Shown: positions 24,928 to 34,435, counted from the first letter of the stretch. The stretch is DNA of 57,598 nt from Pseudomonadota bacterium (GCA_018240685.1 JAFEFG010000014.1:1-57598); one strand, 5' to 3'. Notes: generated by a model not told the origin, from the sequence alone. A program made the numbers and translations.

Positions 24928-26589
24928 TCAGGCGGCCCGGGCGCCCGCCCTTCCCGCGCGCCGGCGGTCCTCGATCATCATCCCGGCCGCCTTGTCGGCG
25001 ATCATGATGGTGGGCGTGTTCGTGTTGCCCGAGGTGATGGTGGGCATCACCGACGCGTCCACGACCCTGAGCCCCTCGAGCCCCATGACACGCAGCCTCT
25101 CGTCCACGACGGCCGTCGGATCGGAGGGCAGCCCCATCTTCGCCGTCCCCACGGGATGGAAGATCGTGGTGCCGATGTCGCCCGCCGCCTTGGCCAGCGA
25201 CACCTCGTCGTCGCCCACGCCGGGGCCGGGGAGATATTCCTCGGGCCGGTAAGGCTGCATCGCCGCCTGCCGCATGAGCCGTCGCGTGACCCGGATCGCG
25301 TCGGCCGCGACACGACGATCCTCGGGCGTGGAAAGATAGTTGGGCGCGATCACCGGCTTGGCCAACGGATCGCCGGAGCGCAGCCGGATGGTGCCACGCG
25401 AGGTCGGCCGCAGGTTGCAGGCGCTGACCGTGATGGCGGGGAAGCGATGCAGCGGCTCGCCGAACTTGTCCAGCGACAGCGGCTGCACATGGAACTCGAT
25501 GTTCGTGCGCTCGTGGTCCGGCGAGGAGGTGGTGAAGATGCCGAGCTGCGACGGCGCCATCGAGAGCGGCCCCGACTGGAAGAAGGCATATTCCGCACCG
25601 ATCAGCGCGCGCCCGACCAGCGAGTGATAGGTCGTATTGAGCGTCTTGGCGCCCTGGACCTTGTAGATGGAGCGCTGCTGCAGGTGGTCCTGCAGGTTGC
25701 GCCCCACACCCGGCTTGTCCTGCACCATGGGGATGCCGAACTCCGCCAGCCAGTCGGCAGGACCGATGCCGGAGAGCTGAAGGAGCTGCGGCGAACACAC
25801 GGCACCCGCCGCCAGGACGATCTCACCGGCGGCACGCGCCTCGACGATCCGCCCGCCCTGCCGAAACCGGACACCGACGGCGCGATTGCCCTCGAACAGC
25901 ACGCGTTCGACCTGGACACCGGTTTCGAGACGGAGATTGGGCCGCTTCAGGACCGGCTTGAGGAAGGCGCGGGCGGTCGACATGCGCACGCCGTGCTTCT
26001 GGTTGACGTGGAAATAGCCGACGCCGGTATTGTCGCCGGTGTTGAAGTTCGAGGTGGGAGGAACGCCCATCTCGGTCGCGGCCTTGGCGACGGCGTCGAG
26101 AATCTCCCACTTCACGCGCAAAGGCTCGACACGCCATTCACCGGACGCACCGTGATATTCGCTCTCGCCGAGGAAATGGGCGTCCAGCCGCTTGAAGACC
26201 GGCAGGACGTCATCCCAGCCCCAGCCGGTCAGGCCGAGCTGGCGCCAGTGGTCGTAGTCCTGCGCCTGGCCGCGCATGGAGATCATGCCGTTGATCGCCG
26301 AGCAGCCGCCGATCACCTTGCCACGCGGGTAGTTGAGGCTGCGGCCGTTCAGACCGGCCTCCTTCTCGGTCTGGAACATCCAGTCCGCACGCGGGTTGCC
26401 GATGGCGAAGAGGTAACCGGCCGGGATGTGGAACCAGATCCAGTTGTCGCGGCCGCCCGCCTCTAGCACCAGCACGCGCGTACCCGGATCCGCCGTAAGC
26501 CGGTTCGCGAGCACGCAGCCGGCCGATCCCGCGCCGACGACGATATAGTCGAAGTCCCCCTCGAGCCGGGAGACGGTATCCGCTGTCAT
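24928..26589 (-). CDS. GMC-family FAD oxidoreductase (choline dehydrogenase-like)
   Basis: A 553-residue flavoprotein of the glucose-methanol-choline family. The N-terminal Rossmann motif is FDYIVVGAGSAGCVLANRL, then VLVLEAGG, NYPRGKVIGGCSAINGMI and the second GMC signature GAVCSPQLLQLSGIGP. The C-terminal active-site region has GTTIFHPVGTAKMG (His) and GNTNTPTIMIADKAA (Asn in place of the second His of some members). It oxidises an alcohol to an aldehyde; close homologues are often called choline dehydrogenase, but substrates vary. No betaine genes are adjacent. Confidence 0.9.
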   Translation of the reverse strand: MTADTVSRLEGDFDYIVVGAGSAGCVLANRLTADPGTRVLVLEAGGRDNWIWFHIPAGYLFAIGNPRADWMFQTEKEAGLNGRSLNYPRGKVIGGCSAINGMISMRGQAQDYDHWRQLGLTGWGWDDVLPVFKRLDAHFLGESEYHGASGEWRVEPLRVKWEILDAVAKAATEMGVPPTSNFNTGDNTGVGYFHVNQKHGVRMSTARAFLKPVLKRPNLRLETGVQVERVLFEGNRAVGVRFRQGGRIVEARAAGEIVLAAGAVCSPQLLQLSGIGPADWLAEFGIPMVQDKPGVGRNLQDHLQQRSIYKVQGAKTLNTTYHSLVGRALIGAEYAFFQSGPLSMAPSQLGIFTTSSPDHERTNIEFHVQPLSLDKFGEPLHRFPAITVSACNLRPTSRGTIRLRSGDPLAKPVIAPNYLSTPEDRRVAADAIRVTRRLMRQAAMQPYRPEEYLPGPGVGDDEVSLAKAAGDIGTTIFHPVGTAKMGLPSDPTAVVDERLRVMGLEGLRVVDASVMPTITSGNTNTPTIMIADKAAGMMIEDRRRAGRAGARAA

Positions 26590-26818
26590 CTAGACACCCC
26601 TTTGGCGGCGGATGATGCGGCGAGCCACGCCCCTCCACAAGCCATCTCCGCTCGTACATCTCCGCTCGGGCGTGCTGCGGCCGAGGGGCCCGATGAAACG
26701 CCATCGACGGGCACCATCCCTGTGGCTGCCCACTCTCCTGTCGAAACATCGCACCGTTGCGGGCCCGCCATCGCGGCGCGCATAATTCGGTCAAACAAAC
26801 GAATGGAAGGAAGCGCCC

Positions 26819-27961
26819 ATGAAGTACAATCGTATTTCGGCCGACTGCCATCTCGATCTGCCGTGGATGCCGCCAGATCTCTTCACCTCGATGGCACCGC
26901 GCGAGCTGAAGGACCGCATGCCCTACGTCGTCGAGTCCGATGACGGTCCGAAGTGGGTGGCGAAGAACGGCGCCACGTTCGGCTACAAGAACGGAGTCGG
27001 CCCCTCGGGCGCCAAGTTCGTACCGGGCAAGCACCACCGGGTCGACGTGATGGCCGAGACCGGTCTCTATGCCGACGGCGCCAAGGACGTCCGGCGCGTC
27101 TCCGACCCGCATCTTCGCATCAAGGATCTCGACCGCGACCATGTCGACGCCGAGGTGATCTACGGCATCCTGGGCGCAGCCGGGCGGCTCAACGACAGGG
27201 ATGCCGCCAACGAGATGCTGCGCATCTACAACGACTGGCTGAAGGAGTTCTGCAGCCACTATCCCGACCGGCACATCGGCCTGGCCTGCCTGCCCTACGG
27301 CGACATCGATGCCGCCGTGAAGGAGGTCCATCGCGTCGCCAAGATGGGCATCAAGGGCCTGGAGCTCTCCTGCTCGTGGGACATGGAGCCGATGTGGCAC
27401 CCGATGTGGGAGCCGCTGTGGCAGGCGGTGAACGAGGTGCAGCTGCCGCTGCACTTCCATACCTTCCCCAACGTTCCGCCGGACATGATCGCCAAGCACC
27501 CGGGCCGGGTCGGCCGCTCGGTGTTCTTCACCATCGTCTCGGGCTTCCAGATGAACCTGGTGAACATCCTGGCCGCGATCATGTCTGCCAACGTGCTGGA
27601 GCGGTACCCCAACGTCCGCATCGCCTTCGGCGAATCGGGCTGCGGCTGGATCCCCTATGCCCTCGACCGCATGGATTACGAGTGGGAGGACCGCTTCACC
27701 GATCTCGGCCTGAAGATGAAGCCCAGCGACTACTGGCGGCGCCAGTGCAAGGCCACCTTCCAGTTCGACCGCATCGGCACCAAGCTGATCGAGGACATGG
27801 GCGAGGAGACGCTGATGTGGGGCTCCGACTACCCGCACGGCGATGGCGTCTGGCCGCAATCCGACAAATACATCGAGGAGCAGTTCGGCCACCTGCCGGC
27901 CGAGACGACGCGCAAGATCATCTGCACCAACGCCGGCAAGTTCTACGGCCTGATCAACTAG
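26819..27961 (+). CDS. metal-dependent amidohydrolase (ACMSD-like TIM barrel)
   Basis: A 380-residue amidohydrolase-2 family protein. The first metal motif is ISADCHLDLPWM (DxH in place of the more common HxH), HFHTFPNVPP carries a mid-barrel His, and the late Asp is in MWGSDYPHGDG. This family includes ACMSD, LigY/LigW-type decarboxylases and many unassigned lactonases or decarboxylases. A GGAAGGAAG ribosome site precedes the ATG. It overlaps the stop of the convergent EthD-like gene by 4 bp. No pathway partner identifies the substrate. Confidence 0.85.
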   Translation: MKYNRISADCHLDLPWMPPDLFTSMAPRELKDRMPYVVESDDGPKWVAKNGATFGYKNGVGPSGAKFVPGKHHRVDVMAETGLYADGAKDVRRVSDPHLRIKDLDRDHVDAEVIYGILGAAGRLNDRDAANEMLRIYNDWLKEFCSHYPDRHIGLACLPYGDIDAAVKEVHRVAKMGIKGLELSCSWDMEPMWHPMWEPLWQAVNEVQLPLHFHTFPNVPPDMIAKHPGRVGRSVFFTIVSGFQMNLVNILAAIMSANVLERYPNVRIAFGESGCGWIPYALDRMDYEWEDRFTDLGLKMKPSDYWRRQCKATFQFDRIGTKLIEDMGEETLMWGSDYPHGDGVWPQSDKYIEEQFGHLPAETTRKIICTNAGKFYGLIN

Positions 27962-28581
27962 CCGGCGGCTCCCGGAAGATCGCCCTTCGACACCGTGTGT
28001 TGAAGGGCAAGGATCTCACCCGACGGCGCGTGACGATCGCGCGCCGCTTCCGCGTCGGAGACCGACCAGAAGAAGGCCAGCACCGCCCGATCGATCTGCC
28101 GGTCCGGCTGGAGTCGAAGATCCTTCTCCGCGGTATGCGCCTGTCCGACACCCGGTTCGCCCTTGAGCAGGTCGATACGCGCCGGCCCGAGTGACGCCAG
28201 CGCATCGAATGGGGCCGTTTCACCGGCTTGCAGGCGCACGCTCAGCACGGCCGCTCCAATCCCGTCTCCCTGGCGCCGTTCCACCGAACAGACAGTTCGC
28301 CATGTCTCGAGAAACTTCGGAAAGATGGCGCGGCTCATCTCGGTGGGGGCGCGCAGCCGCCGGTAATAGACTTCGCTCTCGAAGGCCGCCGTGTTCTCGG
28401 CATCGTAGAAGAGCAGATAGCGATCCGGTCGCGCGACACCCTTGAAGCGGCTGCCGCGCAACCAGCCCGGGCAACTTACCCGCTCCTGCACATGCTCGCG
28501 GCTATGCCAATGATTGAAGAGGGCGTCGTCCTCGGAGGCGATATCGACCCATATGGCGAGGGCGGCGCCGGGGCCCGTCAT
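27958..28581 (-). CDS. EthD-like dimeric alpha/beta-barrel protein (tentative)
   Basis: A 207-residue protein. The first half (ALAIWVDIASEDDALFNHWHSREHVQER, then DRYLLFYDAENTAAFESEVYYRRLRAPT) resembles the ferredoxin-like dimeric alpha/beta barrels of the EthD/DUF4286 type; the second half (about residue 105 on) may be a second, degenerate copy (LAFFWSVSDAEAARDR). No catalytic residue is obvious. Its ATG overlaps the TGA of the serine hydrolase gene (ATGA), so the two are translationally coupled. Function unknown. Confidence 0.6.
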   Translation of the reverse strand: MTGPGAALAIWVDIASEDDALFNHWHSREHVQERVSCPGWLRGSRFKGVARPDRYLLFYDAENTAAFESEVYYRRLRAPTEMSRAIFPKFLETWRTVCSVERRQGDGIGAAVLSVRLQAGETAPFDALASLGPARIDLLKGEPGVGQAHTAEKDLRLQPDRQIDRAVLAFFWSVSDAEAARDRHAPSGEILALQHTVSKGDLPGAAG

Positions 28582-29717
28582 CCCGCCCGGACCGCGTTGG
28601 TGAAGGCGACGACCTCGTCGCGGCGATTGTGATCCCGCGGCGTCACATAGAGCGGCTGCGGGAAAGCGCCGAGAGTCACGACCACCAGGCCTTCCTTGCG
28701 GAACACGTCGATGCGCTGGCCGGCATGGCCCAGCGCCGACATCACGTCCTTGCCCAGCCACCAGCTGTAGCCGTAGTGCGTGATGTCGACGACCGGCGGC
28801 GCAGCGAGCTTGAAGGCCGGCGTCGCCGCCGCCTCCACCCAGCCCTCCGGCAACACCCGTCGGCCGTCGATCACGCCGTCATTCAGCACGAACAGACCGA
28901 AGCGGCCGAAGTCCCGCAGGACCATGCCGGCACGGCTGCCGCCGATCTCCTGCCCGTCCTCGCTCTCCAGCGTATAGAAGGCCTCGCACTCCATGCCCGC
29001 CGGCTGCCAGATCTTCTCCGACATGTAGTCGGCCAGCGGTTTGCCGACGGCCTGCCTCAGCGCCGCTCCCAGGAGGTAGGTGTCGCCGGAGTTGTAGAGA
29101 AAGGTCGTTCCCGGCGGATGGGCGCGCTCCAGCGAGGCCATCAGCTTGAGCACGCCGCCCGGCACCTTGTCGGCGAGAGACTTGCTGTAGCGGTTCACGT
29201 CCGAGTTGCGGTCGGTGTAGTCCTCGTTCCAGCGCATGCCCGACGACATCGTCATGACATGCCGCACGGAGACGCCCTCGTAGCCTGAGCCGCGCAGCAC
29301 CGGCAGATAGTGCGTGAGCGGATCGTCGATCGACTTGATCGCGCCGTCCTGGACCGCTGCCCCGACCAGCATCGCCGTCATCGACTTGACGGTCGACATG
29401 GTGGACCAGCGGTCATGCTCCTGCAGGCCGAGCCCGTAGCGCTCCAGCACGATCCGGCCGTGGCGGATCACGAGCAGGCCGGTGATGATGTTGCGATCCA
29501 TGAAGGACGCGACATCGATCTCGCGTCCGTCGACGACGTAACGGGGAGCGATCTCCTCGCCCCTCGGCAATTCCTGCACGGCAGGCCCGCGCCGGATCAC
29601 GCGATGGGCGAACAGCTTGTCGACGATGCGATAGCCGTAGGGCTGGATCGAGGGCGGGAAAAGCAGAAAGTCCTCGCCGCGCGGCAGGTGTTGCCGCGGC
29701 ACTGCAAGCGGAGCCAT
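28578..29717 (-). CDS. serine hydrolase, class C beta-lactamase family
   Basis: A 379-residue penicillin-binding-protein-like serine hydrolase. The SxxK motif is in TMSTVKSMTAMLVG, followed by the family's TMSSGMRWNEDY and a Tyr motif in FLYNSGDTYLLG (YNS, matching YxN-type). A late GHAGQRIDV takes the place of the KTG triad. No signal peptide is evident, so it may be cytoplasmic. Relatives include esterases, transesterases and 6-aminohexanoate-dimer hydrolases. The start at 29717 leaves 8 bp after the upstream RAM-domain gene; an earlier in-frame start would run through that gene. Confidence 0.85.
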   Translation of the reverse strand: MAPLAVPRQHLPRGEDFLLFPPSIQPYGYRIVDKLFAHRVIRRGPAVQELPRGEEIAPRYVVDGREIDVASFMDRNIITGLLVIRHGRIVLERYGLGLQEHDRWSTMSTVKSMTAMLVGAAVQDGAIKSIDDPLTHYLPVLRGSGYEGVSVRHVMTMSSGMRWNEDYTDRNSDVNRYSKSLADKVPGGVLKLMASLERAHPPGTTFLYNSGDTYLLGAALRQAVGKPLADYMSEKIWQPAGMECEAFYTLESEDGQEIGGSRAGMVLRDFGRFGLFVLNDGVIDGRRVLPEGWVEAAATPAFKLAAPPVVDITHYGYSWWLGKDVMSALGHAGQRIDVFRKEGLVVVTLGAFPQPLYVTPRDHNRRDEVVAFTNAVRAG

Positions 29718-29725
29718 GGCCGCGC

Positions 29726-29965
29726 TCAGGCGAAGGCTTTGAAGGTGATGAGGGTGAAGGTGTCCTTCACGCCTGGCAGGGTCTGGATCTGGTTGGTGAC
29801 GAAGTGACCGATGTCGGTCTTCTCCGGCAGATAGCACTTCATCAGGAGATCGTACTGGCCGGAGGTCGAATAGACCTCCGACACCTGCTCGATACCCACC
29901 GCCTCGTCGGCAACCTCATAGGCCTTGCCGAGCTCGCACTTCACCATGACGAAGATGGTCTGCAT
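29726..29965 (-). CDS. stand-alone Lrp/AsnC ligand-binding (RAM) domain protein
   Basis: The 79 residues are a complete RAM domain: VMVKCELGKAYEVADEAVG, STSGQYDLLMKCYLPE, then IGHFVTNQIQTLPGVKDTFTLITFK. No DNA-binding domain is present and there is no room for one. Such free RAM proteins assemble as dimers or octamers and bind amino acids; some modulate Lrp partners. It is the first gene of a three-gene operon with the serine hydrolase and the EthD-like gene. Confidence 0.85.
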   Translation of the reverse strand: MQTIFVMVKCELGKAYEVADEAVGIEQVSEVYSTSGQYDLLMKCYLPEKTDIGHFVTNQIQTLPGVKDTFTLITFKAFA

Positions 29966-29991
29966 GTCCCGCCTTTCCTGCGGGACGTACT

Positions 29992-31446
29992 TTAGCGAGC
30001 CGGGCGCGCGAGGAAAGCGGGGACGTGATCACCCAGCCCCATCGGCACGGGCTCGTCACGCTCGCGGCGGCGCTCCTGATTGCGCGCCGGACGCTCGGCC
30101 CGGACCTCGCGCGGGGTCTCCTTGTCACGCTCGGGCCTCCGCTCGCGACGGGGGCGCTCCTGACGCGGTTCGCGTTCGACGCGCGCCTCGGCCGGCGGCG
30201 GCGCACTTTCTTCCGTGCGCGGCTCGCGACGCGGAGCGCGGCTGCGTTCCGTCGTCGCGCTGCGCCCGCCACGGCCACGACCGCGGCCACGGCGACGGCC
30301 ATCGGACGGTTCGAAGGCGAGTGTCTCCATGCCGGGGACCTCGACGCGGGGAATCGCGACCCCGATCAACTTCTCGATCGCCTCCACGAGCGCCCCCTCG
30401 TCGGGCGAGGCGAGCGTGAAGGAGTGTCCCGTCCGGCCCGCGCGGCCGGTGCGGCCGATACGGTGGACATAGTCTTCCGGCGAGAACGGCACGTCGAAAT
30501 TGAAGACATGGCTCATGTCGGCGATATCCAGGCCGCGCGCCGCGACGTCCGACGCCACCAGGATCTGGATCTCGCCCTGCTTGAACTTATCAAGCGTCTC
30601 CATGCGCGCGGGCTGGCTCATGTCGCCGTGCAGGGCACCGGCATTGAAGCCGTGCTTCTTCAGCGAGCCCTGCAGGATCGCCACGTCGCGCTTGCGGTTG
30701 CAGAAAACGATGGCGTTCTTGATGTCCTGATCCTTGATGAGCCGGCGGAGCGCCTCGCGCTTGTCCTCTTCCCGGACGATCGCCAGACCCTGCACGATGT
30801 TCTTGGAGGTCGAGGCCGGAGGCGCGACCGTCACTTCCTTCGGATTGCTGAGGAACCGGTCGGCCAGCCGCTTGATCTCCGGCGGCATGGTCGCGGAGAA
30901 GAACAGCGTCTGCCTGAGCGGCGGCAGCAGGCCGACGATGCGCTCGACATCGGGAATGAACCCCATGTCCAGCATGCGGTCGGCCTCGTCGATCACCAGC
31001 ACCTTGACGTCGTTCAGCAGCACCTTGCCGCGCTCGAAATGGTCGAGCAGCCGGCCGGGCGTGGCGATCAGGACGTCGACGCCGCGTTCCAGCGCCCGCT
31101 CCTGGTCGTCGAAGCTCACGCCGCCGATCAGCAGCGCCATGTTGAGCTTGTTGTACTTGCCGTACATGTCGAAGTTCTCGGCGACCTGGGCCGCCAACTC
31201 GCGGGTCGGCTCCAGGATCAGCGAGCGCGGCATGCGCGCCTTGGCGCGGCCCTGCGCCAGGATGTCGATCATCGGCAGCACGAAAGAAGCGGTCTTGCCG
31301 GTACCCGTCTGGGCGCATCCGAGGACGTCACGGCCCATCAGCACGATGGGGATGGCCTTTTCCTGGATCGGGGTGGGCTGGGTATAGCCCTTTTCGCTTA
31401 CTGCCTGCAGCACCGGGGCGCTCAGCCCCAAACTCTCAAAACTCAT
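29992..31446 (-). CDS. DEAD-box RNA helicase, RhlE-like
   Basis: A 484-residue ATP-dependent RNA helicase. The Q motif is at the N-terminus (FESLGL...TQPTPIQ), motif I AQTGTGKTA near 46, motif II VIDEADRMLDMG, motif III SAT, and motif VI HRIGRTGRAGR. Residues from about 385 form a basic, Arg-rich disordered tail (GRGRGRGG, RREPRTEE, and similar), typical of RhlE-type enzymes in ribosome assembly and cold adaptation. It ends 26 bp upstream of the RAM-domain gene on the same strand. No clear terminator lies between them. Confidence 0.92.
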   Translation of the reverse strand: MSFESLGLSAPVLQAVSEKGYTQPTPIQEKAIPIVLMGRDVLGCAQTGTGKTASFVLPMIDILAQGRAKARMPRSLILEPTRELAAQVAENFDMYGKYNKLNMALLIGGVSFDDQERALERGVDVLIATPGRLLDHFERGKVLLNDVKVLVIDEADRMLDMGFIPDVERIVGLLPPLRQTLFFSATMPPEIKRLADRFLSNPKEVTVAPPASTSKNIVQGLAIVREEDKREALRRLIKDQDIKNAIVFCNRKRDVAILQGSLKKHGFNAGALHGDMSQPARMETLDKFKQGEIQILVASDVAARGLDIADMSHVFNFDVPFSPEDYVHRIGRTGRAGRTGHSFTLASPDEGALVEAIEKLIGVAIPRVEVPGMETLAFEPSDGRRRGRGRGRGGRSATTERSRAPRREPRTEESAPPPAEARVEREPRQERPRRERRPERDKETPREVRAERPARNQERRRERDEPVPMGLGDHVPAFLARPAR

Positions 31447-31619
31447 TTAATTCCCGTAGGTTAGCCCACATCCGATGGGCTCCGGGTGCGGTCTCGAGAA
31501 GTCCCTGCATGGGGGCCCGAGGATCGGGCCGGACCGCTGGCGGCCCTCATATGAGGCCTGCCTATCTGGAAGTCAATGCAGGCTGCCTGCGGAGCAGGGT
31601 CGCGCCTGGCGCGGGACGC

Positions 31620-31916
31620 TCAGGCCTTGAGCTCGACCTCGACGAAGACGAACTCGAAGTCGTTGGGGTTGATGACGTCGTGCTCGACCCCGGTCTGCCG
31701 GGCATAGGAAACGCCGGCCCGGAGGGGCGCCGGGACGGTCGCCTTGCCGTCGAAGATGTGCAGCTCGCCGGTCGTGACGGGCACCACCACGTAGTCGTGC
31801 ATGTGCTTGTGCCACCCGGTGTGGCCTCCGGGCGGGAAGCGCCATTCGGTGACGATGACCCGGTCGTTCTCGAGCTGCAGGGTCGGCTTGGCGAGGGGGC
31901 GTTGCGTCTCGGTCAT
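31620..31916 (-). CDS. small cupin protein
   Basis: A 98-residue single cupin barrel. Metal-site residues appear in FPPGGHTGWHKHMHDYVVVP (His-rich motif 1), and motif 2 holds RQTGVEHDVINPNDF. Minimal-size cupins of this type often bind a small ligand or metal, and no enzymatic role can be assigned. It lies between the helicase gene (173 bp downstream, same strand) and a divergent methyltransferase gene. Confidence 0.78.
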   Translation of the reverse strand: MTETQRPLAKPTLQLENDRVIVTEWRFPPGGHTGWHKHMHDYVVVPVTTGELHIFDGKATVPAPLRAGVSYARQTGVEHDVINPNDFEFVFVEVELKA

Positions 31917-31992
31917 GCGACCAAGCTAACGCGAGCGATCCGCTTTGTCTCGCACGCTGTGCTAGGCTGTGCTTCCGCATTGGAGATTCGTC

Positions 31993-32673
31993 ATGGCCCG
32001 CGACACGATCTCGATCTGGAACCGCAATCAGGCCGACGAAGACGCGATGGGCGCCTCGCACGCGCCGATCTGGCGCCGCATGATCGACGTCGGCGCACCG
32101 GCCGATCTTCGCCAGTCGACGGTGCTCGACTACGGCTGCAACCAGGGCGGCTTCCTGCGCCTGCTTCACGACCGCCACCCCTTCAAGGCGGCGGTGGGCC
32201 TCGACATCGCCCGCGAGTCCGTCGCACGCGCCGAGCTCCTGAAGGGACATCGCCCGATCACCTACAAGGTCGGCGACCTGGCCGCGGAACTCGGCCAGAC
32301 CTTCGACCTCGCCTTCAGCCACGAGGTCGTCTACCTGCTGCCCGATCCGCTCGCGCATGCGCGCGACATCAGGGCGGTGCTGCGGCCGGGCGGCGCGTAC
32401 ATCGCTGCGATGGGATGCCATACGGATTCGGCGCTATGGCCGCGCTGGCGCACCCTGATCTCCGAGACCTCCTCGATTCCGGTCTATGACCACTCGCTGG
32501 AGGAAGTCTCCAAGGCGTTTGCCGATTCGGGCTTCAGCGTCTCGGTGCGGCCGCTCGCGCTCGACGCCTTCATGCCCTTTACGCTGGGCAGCGCCTATTT
32601 CCCCAAGGTCGTCGACCAGTTGCGCTATTACAGCAGCGACAAGGTGCTGTTCCGCTTCGTGCGGACACCTTGA
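31993..32673 (+). CDS. class I SAM-dependent methyltransferase
   Basis: The 226-residue protein has motif I VLDYGCNQGGFLRLL near residue 50, followed by VGLDIARESVARAE, and a motif II-like TFDLAFSHEVVYLLPDPLAHARD. The start at 31993 has TTGGAG about 8 nt upstream. Substrate unknown. The gene converges with the outer-membrane protein gene 10 bp away. Confidence 0.85.
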   Translation: MARDTISIWNRNQADEDAMGASHAPIWRRMIDVGAPADLRQSTVLDYGCNQGGFLRLLHDRHPFKAAVGLDIARESVARAELLKGHRPITYKVGDLAAELGQTFDLAFSHEVVYLLPDPLAHARDIRAVLRPGGAYIAAMGCHTDSALWPRWRTLISETSSIPVYDHSLEEVSKAFADSGFSVSVRPLALDAFMPFTLGSAYFPKVVDQLRYYSSDKVLFRFVRTP

Positions 32674-32683
32674 AGCGCGGCCG

Positions 32684-34405
32684 TCATTGCTTCGGCGTGC
32701 CGAACCTGTAGGCCCCCTGGAGGAACACACCGTAGCGATTGGTGCTTTGCGTGACATATTCGTACCCGCCGAAGCTGTAGGTCGCGCTGTTGGTCCACAT
32801 CGACCAGTAGCGGCCGCCGACGCCGACGCTGAAGGCATCCGTCAAGTAGTATGACAGCACGAGTTCGCCCTGGACGCCGTTGCCCGTCCCGTTCACCGGG
32901 AAATAGGCACTCCGCAGCCAGTGCGAATCCATGCCGTTGAGACTGACGTACGGCAGGTAGGCCAGATCGGCATCGACCCTGAACCGCTCCCAGGGCCACA
33001 CTTGCGCCGACAGGCCGAGCCGAACCGACTGCCAGGTGCTGTTGTCGCTGATGCCGAGGACATTGGTTGGCGTCGTAGCGCCGCCGTTGTTCACGAGATC
33101 GGTGAGGCCCGTCGTGTTCAGGCTCATCTGATAACGATTATAACCTACGAACAGACCGATCTTGTGATCCGGGCCACGCAGCACGTTGTAGCCGACGTCT
33201 GCCGTCAGATAGCTGAGCGAACCGCTGATGTTCGATTGGGTGAGGGCGTAGCCGATCGGGTTGGCGCCCGCCAATTCCTTCCCGAGCCCCCAATCCTCGT
33301 CGTACATCGAGCCGTTGGTGATGCCGCCGGCGCCGACGAAGCCCTTGAAGAAGACGTTGTAGGGCGAGTCGATGCGACCGAAGATTTCACCCGAATGGCC
33401 TGTCATGCCGTTGTAGGACAGGTTCGATCCGGCTGGGCTGTTGGGCGTGTTGGACTGGCTGTTCGTCGTCTGGAAGTTGCCCGAGCTGTACCAATAGCGC
33501 AGGCCAACCTCGGTCTCCCACCCGGGCACCCATGCCGTCCCAGCCGGAGCGGCGTCGGAAGATTCGCTCGACGTCTTCGACGGGCCACCCCAATGGTAGT
33601 TCAGGCCGATGCGCGCGATGTGCATGTCCTGTGTCACGGTCGCCGTCCCGCCGGCGACACTGCTCACGTCACTCGCCTGCGATACGCTTGTCGTCGGCGG
33701 CGTCTGCATGCTGATGCCGGTGAAGCGCATATAGTCATAGCCGAGGTTCAAGGACCATTTGGGCGCGAAGGCGTATTCGACGCCTGCGCCGATCGTCCAG
33801 CCCCACACGCCGACGGCCTGGCTTGCGCTATCACCGGTCTCGGCGGTGAGATTGAAGTCGTGGAAGCCGGCGCTGTTCGGGTTGGCGTAGAGCTGGCTGT
33901 GCATCCAGGCCGCGCCGGCCTTGCCGTAGATGAGCGTGCGACCGTTCGGCTCCGTCACATAACCGACACGGCCGGTGAAGGTCGCGATCGCATTCGGGAA
34001 CGCCTGGCAGGTGGAGCCGATCTGCTCGGTGTTGGGCTGCATGCAGGTATTCTGGCCCTGCGAGGTGAGGTAGCTGCCGCTGGCCTCCACCCCGAGCAGC
34101 AACTGCGGCATTGGCAGCCAGTTGTAGCCGACCTGCAGGCCGGCCAGGAAAGCCGGCGTCGTGGCGCTGCCGCCGAAGAGATCGGAGCCGTACGGACTGT
34201 AGAAGGTCGTCGTTCCGGTCGCGCCGCCGACATGGCCGCCGAAGTAGAAGCCCTGCCAGTTGCCGCGGACGGGCTCGACACGCCGAGTTTGAGTTTGCGA
34301 CTGAGCCGCTTCTGCTTCTTGCGGCGGATCATCGGCCGCAATGGCCGACGATCCCAGGGCGCAGCTGAAAAGTGCCGCAACGCCAGCCAGACGCCGATAC
34401 CGCAT
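32684..34405 (-). CDS. double beta-barrel outer-membrane protein
   Basis: A 573-residue exported protein. A signal peptide (RRLAGVAALFSCALGSSAIAADD) is followed by a low-complexity linker (about 25-45), then an Omp25/31-like barrel (residues about 48-275, from NWQGFYFGGHVGGATG to IARIGLNYHWGG), a short linker with EssDAAPAG-like residues, and a second barrel (about 292-573, from GWETEVGLRYWYSSG to GAYRFG). Strands alternate polar and hydrophobic residues in both halves. The protein is about twice the length of ordinary Omp25/31 proteins. It ends with a basic QG...AYRFGTPKQ rather than the usual terminal aromatic residue. A hairpin precedes its start. Confidence 0.75.
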   Translation of the reverse strand: MRYRRLAGVAALFSCALGSSAIAADDPPQEAEAAQSQTQTRRVEPVRGNWQGFYFGGHVGGATGTTTFYSPYGSDLFGGSATTPAFLAGLQVGYNWLPMPQLLLGVEASGSYLTSQGQNTCMQPNTEQIGSTCQAFPNAIATFTGRVGYVTEPNGRTLIYGKAGAAWMHSQLYANPNSAGFHDFNLTAETGDSASQAVGVWGWTIGAGVEYAFAPKWSLNLGYDYMRFTGISMQTPPTTSVSQASDVSSVAGGTATVTQDMHIARIGLNYHWGGPSKTSSESSDAAPAGTAWVPGWETEVGLRYWYSSGNFQTTNSQSNTPNSPAGSNLSYNGMTGHSGEIFGRIDSPYNVFFKGFVGAGGITNGSMYDEDWGLGKELAGANPIGYALTQSNISGSLSYLTADVGYNVLRGPDHKIGLFVGYNRYQMSLNTTGLTDLVNNGGATTPTNVLGISDNSTWQSVRLGLSAQVWPWERFRVDADLAYLPYVSLNGMDSHWLRSAYFPVNGTGNGVQGELVLSYYLTDAFSVGVGGRYWSMWTNSATYSFGGYEYVTQSTNRYGVFLQGAYRFGTPKQ

Positions 34406-34418
34406 GCCTACGCTACTC

Positions 34419-34435
34419 CCCCGCGTTTTGCGGGG
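34419..34435. other. hairpin just upstream of the outer-membrane protein gene
   Basis: CCCCGC (34419-34424), loop GTTTT, GCGGGG (34430-34435). It lies between the stop of the large flavoprotein gene and the start of the outer-membrane protein gene on the minus strand. No T-run follows, so it may be a leader hairpin or a weak terminator. Confidence 0.3.
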
